Under the pieces are notes generated by a model. The model saw only the letters and a list, made by a program, of their open reading frames with translations. It made no database searches and was not told the origin of the DNA. From positions 1 through 47,106 of the forward strand of contig CAKSFK010000017.1 in NCBI GenBank assembly GCA_934454655.1: a stretch of 47,106 bases of DNA. Direction: 5' to 3'. Positions 24,650 through 33,201 of this stretch are shown piece after piece. Both the position numbers and the translations under genes were made by a program. Within the stretch, counting starts at the first letter, position 1. Every line of letters starts with the position of its first letter. Source of the DNA: an uncultured Eubacteriales bacterium. GTDB taxonomy: Bacteria; Bacillota; Clostridia; Oscillospirales; Acutalibacteraceae.

Positions 24650-25716
24650 TCTGCTTTATCCTCCGTTTTGTCCTCTCCCGAGGTTACCGTTACGGTGTCG
24701 CCGTCGGTTATTTCAATACTGACCTTTGCCTTTTGTTCCGGGGGTTCTTTTTCAAGCCCCAGCATACGGCGCGCCTCGTCATTATCGGCAGCTTCGGTCA
24801 GTCTTAGGAATATCTGCTCCAGCGAAACCTTATTGCTTGTGAGCGACAGCAGCACCTTGCCGCGCGACGCAACGCGCTTGAATACCTCCGCGCGGACATC
24901 CGAACCGATTTCGGGTTCAATAAGGAAATCAAAAGAACCGTCCTCCTTGCGCCCGAGGGAAGTTACGCTTTTAACATCCTTAACGGTGCTCAGCGCATCC
25001 AGCATTTCCTGTTCGCCGCCGACAACGCGCGCCACCAGCGAATGATCGCTTGAAAGCTTGTTTGAAAGATTTTCGGGCGTATCGTCGGCAATGATCTGTC
25101 CCTTGTTTATAATAATAACGCGTTTGCATACCGCCTGTATTTCGGACAGTATGTGCGACGACAGAATTATCGTATGATTTTTCCCGAGCCTTGCTATGAG
25201 ATTTCTTATTTCAATAATCTGCTTAGGGTCAAGACCGACCGTCGGCTCGTCAAGAATAAGCACGTCCGGGTTGCCAATAAGTGCCTGTGCAAAGCCTACT
25301 CTTTGCCTGTAACCTTTCGAAAGGTTTTTAATGAGTCTGTTTTGAACATTATCGATCTTAACAAGCTTTAATATTTCATCAATATGCGGTTTTTTGGGGA
25401 ATTTAACCTTTTTTAAGTCATAAATAAAATTAAGATATTCCCTTACCTTCATATCAATGTAAAGCGGCGGTATCTCGGGCAGATAACCTATTCTTTTTTT
25501 TGCGTCCTCGGGGTATTCGGTAATGTCGTACCCGTCAATTTCAACCTTGCCGCGCGTAAGCGACAGATATCCGGCAAGTATGTTCATTATTGTGGATTTA
25601 CCCGCGCCGTTAGGCCCTAAGAATCCGATTACCTCGCCCTTGTCGATGCTGAAAGAAACATCGTTCACCGCAAGGTGAGTGCCGTACCGCTTGCTAAGGC
25701 CGGTTACTTCGATCAT
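24646..25716 (-). CDS. ABC transporter ATP-binding protein, GldA-like
   Basis: The 356-residue product has Walker A (GPNGAGKS), the signature LSKGYRQRVG, Walker B (VLILDEPTVGLD) and the switch His in SSHILSEI. A C-terminal extension of about 120 residues follows the ATPase core, ending in an acidic tail. It groups with the GldA/NatA-type exporters. GGAGG precedes the ATG. It is the first of four overlapping or closely spaced genes that form one transporter operon. Confidence 0.94.
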   Translation of the reverse strand: MIEVTGLSKRYGTHLAVNDVSFSIDKGEVIGFLGPNGAGKSTIMNILAGYLSLTRGKVEIDGYDITEYPEDAKKRIGYLPEIPPLYIDMKVREYLNFIYDLKKVKFPKKPHIDEILKLVKIDNVQNRLIKNLSKGYRQRVGFAQALIGNPDVLILDEPTVGLDPKQIIEIRNLIARLGKNHTIILSSHILSEIQAVCKRVIIINKGQIIADDTPENLSNKLSSDHSLVARVVGGEQEMLDALSTVKDVKSVTSLGRKEDGSFDFLIEPEIGSDVRAEVFKRVASRGKVLLSLTSNKVSLEQIFLRLTEAADNDEARRMLGLEKEPPEQKAKVSIEITDGDTVTVTSGEDKTEDKAE

Positions 25717-25744
25717 TTATATTCCTCCATAAAAGCGTTTTATC

Positions 25745-25774
25745 GTTATAATAATAACAGACAAATTTTCACAA
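25745..25774 (-). promoter_or_regulatory. Possible promoter of the Gld-type ABC operon
   Basis: On the minus strand TTGTGA and TATAAC are separated by 18 bases. The -35 box is part of an inverted repeat, TTCACA and TGTGAA 14 bases apart (25768-25793), which may be an operator. Confidence 0.4.
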
Positions 25775-25844
25775 TTTATAAACATTCTGTGAATATTGCT
25801 TTTAATTATACCTCAATTTGCATTTCTGTTCAAGTATTAAATTT

Positions 25845-25882
25845 AAAAAAACCGCGGTAAACGATATTTCGCTTACCGCGGT
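25845..25882 (-). terminator. Terminator after the transglutaminase/dockerin gene
   Basis: A perfect ten-base-pair stem (ACCGCGGTAA and its complement) with a 12-base loop is followed by TTTTTTT on the minus strand. It begins 25 bases past the gene's stop. Confidence 0.92.
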
Positions 25883-25907
25883 GGATGTTATTGAATTGAC
25901 TTTAAGT

Positions 25908-27380
25908 TCAGCCCGCAAGCAGGAGTCTTTTGATCCAAACTAGGTCGGACGTTTCGGGAACGCCTATTCCGTTAATGCTTTGCGTGCTTTTTTCGGCAAG
26001 CAGCTTTTTAAGCTTAATAAAGTCTAGTATATTCGTCTGCCCGTCGCCGTTTGCGTCACCGACATCTATCACCGCATTGTCAGAAGTTTCCGGTGCGATG
26101 CTCGGTGTTCTTGCCGTCTGGCATATTAATGTATTGTCAAGAAGTTTAATTCCCTTTATTCCGCTGTAATTTTCAGAGTTATAATTATAAATAACTTTGG
26201 CTGTATTTGATTCGGTATTGTATCTGTAAACCTTTGTCGGTGTTGAATAGTAAATACTTATACCGTCATCGGCAATCTTTGAATAATTGCCTTGCCAATA
26301 CGAATTAACGCCGGCATACCACAATTCCGATAAGTCCGCTCCGGTAACAACCGACCTGACATTATCGGTCATTTTCATCAAACTGCCGCCGTCAATATAA
26401 TAGAATGAACCTCCGAGATATATTATTTGTGAGTTGACAGATGACCAATATCCGTTATTAAAGCCGCTGTCAAACGGAGTTCTATCAAAATCATACCCCA
26501 AATATTTATTTTCGGAATCGTAAAACGGTCCGTGTTTACCGTCCGAAATAAGCTTTTCGGTATTAACAAGAAAATATTTGTGGCTGACATTTCCGGCATA
26601 ATCATATACGGCTGATTGATACGCGAATACCGGATCGTCCCACGTAACATCAACGTGATACTCCTTATTGTTTATTTTAACAATATTCCACACGTGAGTC
26701 ATATATTCCGAAGGATTTAGGCGGGAAGATATACCAACTTTATCAAGTAAATACTTGTAAGTAAGTGCGTAACCTTCGCACACGGCATTGTGGTCCACTA
26801 ACAAACCGTAAATGTTGTATATATTCGGATTGCAGTTTTTATGCCCACTGTCGTTTCCGTTATCTGTACAATAGCTGCTCATCACCGCTATTTTGTCGTG
26901 CAGCACCAATGCTTTCTCTACATCGGAAAGTCCGTTAAGCCCTGTGGTAAGCTTAGCTGCGTATTTTTCGCACTTATCAAGCGCCGCTTTATATTTTGAA
27001 ACCGTTGAGAAATCAGGGTTATAAGAAAAATCCAAGGTAGCAATAGTATTGGATGACCAAGATTGACCATTTAATTCTTTTTGCAGATTAAAAAGTTTTG
27101 GATTCTCTGTCAGAAAAACAAGGATATTTTTAAGTTCGGATGAATCCACATTGTAGCTACTTATATCAAGCCGTGGCACGCATTTTTCAACATTTTCAAC
27201 CAGATATTTTCCGAGTCCCGATTTTTCACTCAGCTGCAGTGACGATGTATTCGCCGAATAGTATCTTCCAAGACTCACCGAAAACGACGTTCCTTTTTCC
27301 CCCTCCGCCGAAACGGGAAGCGCCGCGGCAACGAACACCGCTGCCAGAAAAACCGCTAACAATTTTCTTGTTCTTTTCAT
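25908..27380 (-). CDS. Secreted transglutaminase-like protein with dockerin repeat
   Basis: The 490-residue product starts with a signal peptide (MKRTRKLLAVFLAAVFVAAALP, cleaved near 26). Its transglutaminase/protease-like core has the triad Cys201 (NAVCEGY), His229 (THVWN) and Asp244 (YHVDVTWDD). The middle region resembles extracellular beta-propeller-like repeats (IYYSTPTKVYRYN). The C-terminus has a dockerin type I calcium loop (GDANGDGQTNILDFIKLKKLL), but the second repeat (PETSDLVWIKRLLLAG) lacks the Asp/Asn ligands. GGGGGAATC lies before the ATG. It is probably an anchored cell-surface peptidase or cross-linker. It follows mutS2 by 23 bases, an odd partner. Confidence 0.85.
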   Translation of the reverse strand: MKRTRKLLAVFLAAVFVAAALPVSAEGEKGTSFSVSLGRYYSANTSSLQLSEKSGLGKYLVENVEKCVPRLDISSYNVDSSELKNILVFLTENPKLFNLQKELNGQSWSSNTIATLDFSYNPDFSTVSKYKAALDKCEKYAAKLTTGLNGLSDVEKALVLHDKIAVMSSYCTDNGNDSGHKNCNPNIYNIYGLLVDHNAVCEGYALTYKYLLDKVGISSRLNPSEYMTHVWNIVKINNKEYHVDVTWDDPVFAYQSAVYDYAGNVSHKYFLVNTEKLISDGKHGPFYDSENKYLGYDFDRTPFDSGFNNGYWSSVNSQIIYLGGSFYYIDGGSLMKMTDNVRSVVTGADLSELWYAGVNSYWQGNYSKIADDGISIYYSTPTKVYRYNTESNTAKVIYNYNSENYSGIKGIKLLDNTLICQTARTPSIAPETSDNAVIDVGDANGDGQTNILDFIKLKKLLAEKSTQSINGIGVPETSDLVWIKRLLLAG

Positions 27381-27403
27381 CTTGATTCCCCCAAAAATTT
27401 GTG

Positions 27404-29791
27404 TCATTCGGAGAGCTCGGCAATTGTTACGCCGTTTTCGCCCTCGCCGAATGTTCCTGTGCGGAAGCTTTTTATGTTTTTGTGCGAACGCAAATGCGCC
27501 TGAACCGCTTTTCTTAACACACCCGTACCCTTGCCGTGAATAATTGTGACGGCGGATATACCCGAAAGCACGGCATTGTCGATATACTTATCAAGTTCCA
27601 GAACAGCCTCATCCGCCGCCATACCGCGCAGATCGACCTCGCCCGAAACGGTGCGCTGTCCGCGCGACATCATACCCGTTACCCTGCGCGTCTTTTTTTC
27701 CTGCCCGGCACGTGAGACCTTTGTTACCCTGAGATTATCAAAGCCGACCCACATTTTAACGGCACCCGACATAACGTAAGCCTGTTTTTTCTGCGGTTTA
27801 ACGTCAAGCACGGTTGCCTCGCGGTTAATATCCGCAACCAAAACCGTATCGCCTTTTTTTACCTCTTTAACCGCCTCGCCGGATACGGCGCGCTTTGTTA
27901 CGGGGTCTGCGTTTTCTTCAAGACTGTTAAGCGTCTTTTTATAATCGGCTCTGGCGGCAGCCGCAAGCTTTGCGGCATTCTCGGAATTGATTTGCTTTTT
28001 CATCTCTTCGAGCTCGTTTAAAAGCAGTGAAGATTTATACCGTGTGTTTTCAATTATTCTCTGCGCGTTTTCCCTTGCCTGTTCGGCAGCCTTTTGCTGT
28101 TTTATTTCAAATTCATGCTCGCGCATTTCGGCGTTTTTCTTTTCCTCGGCGAGTCGGGCTCTCAGCTGCTGTGCCTTAGAAAGTTCTTCCTCCGCCTGCC
28201 TGCGCGCGGTTTCCAGTGACGCAACAACACGTTCAAAGCGCATATCTTCATCCGAAATTTCCTTTTGTGCCTCGGCTATTATACCCTCATCAAGCCCCAA
28301 CCGCTTTGAAATCGCAAATGCGTTTGAACGCCCCGGCATACCTATTATAAGCCTATAAGTGGGCTTAAGCGTTGCAATGTCAAACTCACAGCTGGCATTT
28401 TCTACCCCTGCGGTATCGATTGCATATGACTTAAGCTCGGGGTAATGCGTTGTTGCGGCAATTTTTGCGTTCTTTCCGGCAAGCCTTTTTAAAATTGCGC
28501 GAGCAAGCGCCGCTCCCTCAACAGGGTCTGTTCCTGCGCAAAGCTCATCAAACAGAACAAGGGAGTTGTCGTCCGCCTGTTCGGTTATGAAAATAATATT
28601 CACCATATGCGAGGAAAAGGTTGAAAGCGACTGTTCAATGCTCTGCTCATCGCCTATATCGGCAAAAATTTTGCCGAACACTGCAATTTCACTGCCGTCG
28701 TCCGTCGGTATCATCATACCGCACATAGTCATAAATGTCAACAGTCCGATGGTTTTAAGCGTAACGGTTTTTCCGCCGGTGTTCGGTCCGGTTATAACAA
28801 GAGTATTGTAATCCTTGCCGAGCTCAACCGTAACCGGCACAACGGTCTTATAATTTATAAGCGGATGGCGGGCGCGTTTTAAATATATGCGTCCCTCGGT
28901 GTTTATCTTCGGTCTTACCGCCCGCATCTTATAGGCAAGCTTTGCCTTTGCGAATATTAAGTCAAGCTTCCAAAGCGCGTTGTAGGAATATATAATGCTG
29001 TCCGCAAAGCTGCCCGCGTCTGCCGAAAGTTCGGAAAGTATGCGGTCGATCTCCTCCTCCTCGCGAAGCTTTAAGACACGTATTTCATTATTTGTTTCAA
29101 CCACCGACATAGGCTCTATAAATATCGTTGAACCGGTGGAGCTTGTATCGTGTACTATTCCGTTTATCTGCCCCTTATACTCGACTTTAAGCGGCACAAC
29201 AAATCTTCCGTCACGCTGGGTAATAATTGCTTCCTGCAAATATTTAGCTGTGGGTCCGCGAACCGTTTTTTCAAGAATGTCCCTTATCTTGCCCGACTTT
29301 GCTGTAATTTTTCTTCTTATATCGTACAGCTCGGGCGACGCGTTATCGTTAAGTTCATCCTCGGATTTAATTGCAAACGTGATTTTTTCCTCAATGTATT
29401 TATTCGGAACAAGCGCGGAAAAAAGCGGTTCGAGGGACGTATCCTTCATCCCGCCGCAATTATCGCGCCACTGCTTTACGCCGCGTATTACACGCAGCGT
29501 TTCGGCAATATCCAAAAGTTCGGGAATACTAAGGCGTGCGGATGCCTCGGCACGTCTTAGCTGTGACGAAACGTTTTTTGCGCCGCCGAATGAAGGCGCG
29601 CTGTACCGCGACATAAAATCGTACGCGTCCGAAGTGTTGTCAAGCGCCGATTTTACGTTTTCCTCATTAGCATCGGGAATTATTTTTTTCGCCGCGGCTT
29701 CTGAGTCCTCAAGAGAGGCTTCTGTCGCAAGCTTCTCCAAAATTTTGTCAAGCTCCAGAGTTTTAATATATCTTTCTATTTTATAGTTCAT
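27404..29791 (-). CDS. mutS2: MutS2 endonuclease/ATPase
   Basis: MutS2 suppresses recombination or rescues collided ribosomes; both roles are reported for the family. The 795-residue product has the MutS core with Walker A GPNTGGKT (335-342), Walker B LVLFDELCAGTD, a long coiled coil (about 520-620) and a C-terminal Smr nuclease domain (VDLRGMAADEAV, then IIHGKGTG). The mismatch-recognition domain of MutS is missing, as expected. The start at 29791 uses GGAG six bases upstream; the longer frame to 29863 overlaps that site and the recO end. Confidence 0.95.
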   Translation of the reverse strand: MNYKIERYIKTLELDKILEKLATEASLEDSEAAAKKIIPDANEENVKSALDNTSDAYDFMSRYSAPSFGGAKNVSSQLRRAEASARLSIPELLDIAETLRVIRGVKQWRDNCGGMKDTSLEPLFSALVPNKYIEEKITFAIKSEDELNDNASPELYDIRRKITAKSGKIRDILEKTVRGPTAKYLQEAIITQRDGRFVVPLKVEYKGQINGIVHDTSSTGSTIFIEPMSVVETNNEIRVLKLREEEEIDRILSELSADAGSFADSIIYSYNALWKLDLIFAKAKLAYKMRAVRPKINTEGRIYLKRARHPLINYKTVVPVTVELGKDYNTLVITGPNTGGKTVTLKTIGLLTFMTMCGMMIPTDDGSEIAVFGKIFADIGDEQSIEQSLSTFSSHMVNIIFITEQADDNSLVLFDELCAGTDPVEGAALARAILKRLAGKNAKIAATTHYPELKSYAIDTAGVENASCEFDIATLKPTYRLIIGMPGRSNAFAISKRLGLDEGIIAEAQKEISDEDMRFERVVASLETARRQAEEELSKAQQLRARLAEEKKNAEMREHEFEIKQQKAAEQARENAQRIIENTRYKSSLLLNELEEMKKQINSENAAKLAAAARADYKKTLNSLEENADPVTKRAVSGEAVKEVKKGDTVLVADINREATVLDVKPQKKQAYVMSGAVKMWVGFDNLRVTKVSRAGQEKKTRRVTGMMSRGQRTVSGEVDLRGMAADEAVLELDKYIDNAVLSGISAVTIIHGKGTGVLRKAVQAHLRSHKNIKSFRTGTFGEGENGVTIAELSE

Positions 29792-29808
29792 ATCTTTCTC
29801 CATAATGC

Positions 29809-29861
29809 GCCGCACCCGAAAAATTTCCTTATTCGGACGGGTTTTCCGCGTCGGGTGCGGC
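29809..29861. repeat. Inverted repeat spanning the recO stop and mutS2 leader
   Basis: GCCGCACCCGA and TCGGGTGCGGC form a perfect 11-base-pair stem with a 31-base loop that contains the recO stop codon. It lacks a T run, so it is unlikely to be a simple terminator. It may control mutS2 expression within the operon. Confidence 0.5.
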
Positions 29862-30611
29862 AACCGTATTATAAAACTCCAGCGTTTTAAAGCGGTGGTC
29901 GCTCTGGATTGTAATATACTCTCCGGTTATAACCGAAAGTCTGTTTGCGGCGTCGTCCGGCACGGAAAAGGAATACAGCTTTTTAAACTCGGAATAAACT
30001 ATATGCCTGAGCGCTCTTATAAGTGTCGGTTCAAGCGGGAAAAGCCGTATGCCGTCAGGTTTGCAGTCTTCACAGTATATGCTGCCGCCGAGAGGGTCAA
30101 AATACATAGTGTCGCTCTCAAATTTTCCGCACCCGGCGCAAGCCACAAGATTGGGCGCAAAGCCGGAAATTGCCGCCGCGCGCATTTCGGTTATCGCCTT
30201 AATGACCGAAGGACAGCGTTTTTTTACTGTCAGAAAATAAAGCGAGTTAAGAATCAATCTGAAAAATTCGCCGTCGGGCGAGCCGAACGAAACAAATATG
30301 CCGCTTAATTCGCAAAAATACTGCGCAAGCGCGAGCACGGCAATATCGCTCCCCGCGCCGAAAAACATTCTAAGCGGCGTCGCCTCGTATATCTTGTAGG
30401 TGTCCTTTTTTTTAACAATGGTAAAGCTTGAGTATGTAAGCAGCGAGGTGGCGGCGCCCTTTTTGGATTTTATTGATTTTGCGCCTGCGGCAAAAGCCCG
30501 TATTATCCCATAATCGCGCGTAAAGAGAGTAACCAAACGGTCACTCTCTCCCACGTTCATCTCTCCTATAACCAAAGCTTCCGTTGTAAACCTCGTTTCG
30601 GTTTCCTTCAC
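29829..30611 (-). CDS. recO: DNA repair protein RecO
   Basis: RecO loads RecA on SSB-coated single strands in the RecFOR pathway. The 260-residue product has the N-terminal OB fold (ALVIGEMNVGESDRLVTLFTRDYG) and the zinc-binding pairs CAGC and CEDC near residues 160-185. The start is a GTG with AAGGAG ten bases upstream. Its first 71 bases overlap the end of the yqzL gene in another frame. It lies between era/yqzL and mutS2. Confidence 0.95.
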   Translation of the reverse strand: MKETETRFTTEALVIGEMNVGESDRLVTLFTRDYGIIRAFAAGAKSIKSKKGAATSLLTYSSFTIVKKKDTYKIYEATPLRMFFGAGSDIAVLALAQYFCELSGIFVSFGSPDGEFFRLILNSLYFLTVKKRCPSVIKAITEMRAAAISGFAPNLVACAGCGKFESDTMYFDPLGGSIYCEDCKPDGIRLFPLEPTLIRALRHIVYSEFKKLYSFSVPDDAANRLSVITGEYITIQSDHRFKTLEFYNTVAAPDAENPSE

Positions 30612-30705
30612 TGCTTCCGTACTCCTTACAAATGTTGACGTAGCTTAAATAATCGTCAACCAGTCCGCTTTTAAAAAATTTATTCCACGCGTTTTCGGTT
30701 TCCAT
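30541..30705 (-). CDS. yqzL: YqzL-like small protein
   Basis: This 54-codon frame (METENAWNKFFKSGLVDDYL and onward) starts with ATG after CGAGGAA. The Trp-x-x-Phe, SG and DYLSY pattern resembles YqzL (length about 47), and the gene lies between era and recO as yqzL does in Bacillus. The conserved part ends near residue 30. The C-terminal 24 residues lie over the first 71 bases of recO in a different frame and are rich in Arg, Glu and Gly, so they may be a secondary extension. The function is unknown. It may be translationally coupled to recO. Confidence 0.65.
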   Translation of the reverse strand: METENAWNKFFKSGLVDDYLSYVNICKEYGSSEGNRNEVYNGSFGYRRDERGRE

Positions 30706-30778
30706 TTCCTCGCCGCCTCTTAAAAGATAACATTAAAATTGTTCGCCCTATTATCTTTTTTATAAGAGGAAATTAGTG

Positions 30779-31696
30779 TCAGTCAAGCCCGTAGGTGTGA
30801 ATAAGTCCGCGGCGGTTGCGCCAGTCCTCCTTAACCTTTACCCACAGCTTTACAGAGGCGCGGATACCGAAAAACTCTTCGATATCACGTCTTGAAAGCG
30901 TGCCTATTTTTTTAAGCATTGTGCCGCCCTTGCCTATTATAATGCCCTTGTGCGACTCTTTCTCACATATGATTGTCGCCTCAACCTCTAAAATAGGCTC
31001 GCCGTCCGCCGTGTCGCGCTCATAAAAGCGTTCAAGATCAACCGCTATTCCGTGCGGCACTTCCTTATCAAGCGTTCTGAGCAGCTTTTCACGTATCATT
31101 TCGGCAACCATTACCTTTTCGGGCTGGTCGGTCACGTCGTCATCGGGGAAATAGTGCGGCGAAGGCTTTGAGTATTTTTTAAGCTCGCTTACGAGTAAAT
31201 CCGTGCCGTCGCCCGTTTTTGCCGAAAGAGGAACCACGCTTTCAAACTCAAATTCCCTCATATATAGCGGAATAAGCGACAAAAGCGCCTCTTTTTTCTC
31301 AAGCATATCAATTTTATTGATAACAAGCACCGCCGGTATTCTGCGGCGTTTAAGTTCTTTAATAAGCTCTGCCTCCGCGGGCGGAAGCCCGTTTTCAAGC
31401 GAAAAGGCGGGGTCTGCTTCAGCCACGAGAACCGCGGCGTCAACATCCGACATTCCGTCGCCCACGGCTTTATTCATATTTCTATCAAGCTCGTTGCGCG
31501 GCTTGTGAAAGCCCGGTGTGTCAATAAACACAAGCTGATCCGCACCCGATGTAAGTATACCGTTTATTCTGGTGCGCGTGGTCTGCGGCTTGTTTGAAAC
31601 AATTGCGATTTTTTGCCCGATAATGCGGTTCATAAGTGAGGACTTGCCCACATTCGGTCTGCCGATTATTGTAATAAATGCTGATTTTTCCTTCAT
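30779..31696 (-). CDS. era: GTPase Era
   Basis: Era is a GTPase that binds the 3' end of 16S rRNA during small-subunit assembly. The 305-residue product has the G1 loop GRPNVGKS (12-19), the PQTTRTR switch, DTPGFHKPR, NKID and a C-terminal KH domain (GKGGTMLKKIG). AGGAAGAG precedes the ATG. It follows ybeY by nine bases and is the usual neighbour of recO. Confidence 0.97.
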   Translation of the reverse strand: MKEKSAFITIIGRPNVGKSSLMNRIIGQKIAIVSNKPQTTRTRINGILTSGADQLVFIDTPGFHKPRNELDRNMNKAVGDGMSDVDAAVLVAEADPAFSLENGLPPAEAELIKELKRRRIPAVLVINKIDMLEKKEALLSLIPLYMREFEFESVVPLSAKTGDGTDLLVSELKKYSKPSPHYFPDDDVTDQPEKVMVAEMIREKLLRTLDKEVPHGIAVDLERFYERDTADGEPILEVEATIICEKESHKGIIIGKGGTMLKKIGTLSRRDIEEFFGIRASVKLWVKVKEDWRNRRGLIHTYGLD

Positions 31697-31705
31697 TTAC
31701 TCTTC

Positions 31706-32188
31706 CTAAATTTTTGTTATCGCAAGACCCAAAGCGTTTAGTATCTGCTCTTCTTTTTCGCGCATAAGAGTTTTTTCAAGCCCGCCCTTTTCGTGGTCAT
31801 AGCCTAAAATATGTAACATTGAATGAACGGTGAGAAAAGCCATTTCACGCTCTATGCCGTGACCGTAAAGCTCAGCCTGAGCAACTGCGTGCTCAACCGA
31901 AATAACAATATCGCCGAGCATTTTAGCGCCTGTTTCGGGGTCAGTATCAAATTCCCTGTTGTCCGCAAGCGGGAAAGAGAGCACGTCCGTTGAACTGTCA
32001 ACATTACGGAATTTCTTGTTCATTTCGTGAATCATATCGTCGCTCACCAGCGTAACGTTAACCTCTGCGGGGTCCTCAAACCCTTCAAATTTAAGGGTGG
32101 CGGTACAAGCTTTTCTTATAAGCAGCCTTGTGCCGGTTGGAAGTTTTATCTTCTTTTGTTCATCGGTTATAATTACCTTTACACTCAT
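31706..32188 (-). CDS. ybeY: Endoribonuclease YbeY
   Basis: YbeY is a metal-dependent RNase needed for 16S rRNA 3'-end maturation. The 160-residue product has the zinc motif HSMLHILGYDH (His122, His126, His132) and the preceding GDIVISVEHA segment. Its ATG overlaps the phoH stop (ATGA). The ybeY-era order is typical of Firmicutes. Confidence 0.96.
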   Translation of the reverse strand: MSVKVIITDEQKKIKLPTGTRLLIRKACTATLKFEGFEDPAEVNVTLVSDDMIHEMNKKFRNVDSSTDVLSFPLADNREFDTDPETGAKMLGDIVISVEHAVAQAELYGHGIEREMAFLTVHSMLHILGYDHEKGGLEKTLMREKEEQILNALGLAITKI

Positions 32189-33144
32189 TTCTTTTCAGCA
32201 CTTCTTTCATAAGCTTTTATAATCTCCTGCACAAGTCGGTGACGTACAACGTCCCTGCCTGTCAGGTAATATACCTCAATGTCGTCAACGCCCTTAAGCA
32301 CACGCACCGCGTCCTTAAGTCCCGAACGTTTACCCTCGGGCAGGTCTATCTGCGTTATATCCCCTGTGACAACGATTTTAGAATTAAAGCCGAGTCTTGT
32401 TAAAAACATTTTCATCTGCTCGGACGTGGTGTTCTGAGCCTCGTCCAGTATAATAAAGCTGTCGTCAAGCGTTCTTCCGCGCATATATGCCAGCGGTGCC
32501 ACCTCAATGTCGCCACGCTCGGTACAGCGCTGAAAGCTCTCAGCCCCCATCATTTCAAAAAGTGCGTCGTAAAGCGGTCTTAAATACGGGTCAACCTTTT
32601 GCTGAAGGTCGCCCGGCAGAAAACCCAGCTTTTCGCCCGCCTCAACTGCGGGTCTTGTTAAAATAATGCGGTTGATCTCCCCTGCCCTGAACGCATTTAC
32701 CGCACAGGCGACCGCAAGGTAAGTCTTTCCCGTTCCCGCGGGTCCTACGCCTATTGTTACCGTGTTTTTCTTTATTGCGTCAACATACTGTCGCTGTCCT
32801 ATAGTTTTAGGCTTTACGGGTTTTCCTTTTGAGGTTATGCACACGCACTCGGCGTCGGTCACGGCGCTTATTTTACCGTCGTCCCCGTCGTCTACAAGTG
32901 CGGAAACATAATCAATGCTCTGGTCGGTTATCTGACCGCCCTTATTTATCATAGCAATAAGACCGTTTACAGTACGCACCGCTTTCATAACATTTTCCGC
33001 CTCGCCGCGAATCTTAATTTCGCTTCCGTGGCAGGTGACCGTGACGCAGTACTTTTTCTCGATTCTTTTTATATTTTCATCAAAATTTCCGAAGAGGTTT
33101 ACAAGCTGTTCAATTCTTTCAATATTTACCGTTTGTTCAAACAA
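32185..33144 (-). CDS. phoH: PhoH-like ATPase
   Basis: The 319-residue product has an N-terminal KH-like region and the PhoH ATPase core with Walker A GPAGTGKTYLAVA, Walker B FIILDEAQNTT and RPAVEAGEKLGFLPG. It is usually encoded next to ybeY and has been linked to RNA metabolism. The start is TTG, with AAAGGAG eight bases upstream. It lies 57 bases after yqfD. A TATAAT-like box is present in that gap but the -35 is poor. Confidence 0.94.
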   Translation of the reverse strand: MFEQTVNIERIEQLVNLFGNFDENIKRIEKKYCVTVTCHGSEIKIRGEAENVMKAVRTVNGLIAMINKGGQITDQSIDYVSALVDDGDDGKISAVTDAECVCITSKGKPVKPKTIGQRQYVDAIKKNTVTIGVGPAGTGKTYLAVACAVNAFRAGEINRIILTRPAVEAGEKLGFLPGDLQQKVDPYLRPLYDALFEMMGAESFQRCTERGDIEVAPLAYMRGRTLDDSFIILDEAQNTTSEQMKMFLTRLGFNSKIVVTGDITQIDLPEGKRSGLKDAVRVLKGVDDIEVYYLTGRDVVRHRLVQEIIKAYERSAEKK

Positions 33145-33201
33145 ATTTTATGCTCCTTTGTTTTGCCTATAAACTTTTATTATATTATAACACTTTTTTC
33201 T

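Noticed and set aside
29792..29863. Extended N-terminus of MutS2
   Set aside because: It overlaps the recO 3' end and the inverted repeat, while GGAG is well placed before the start at 29791.
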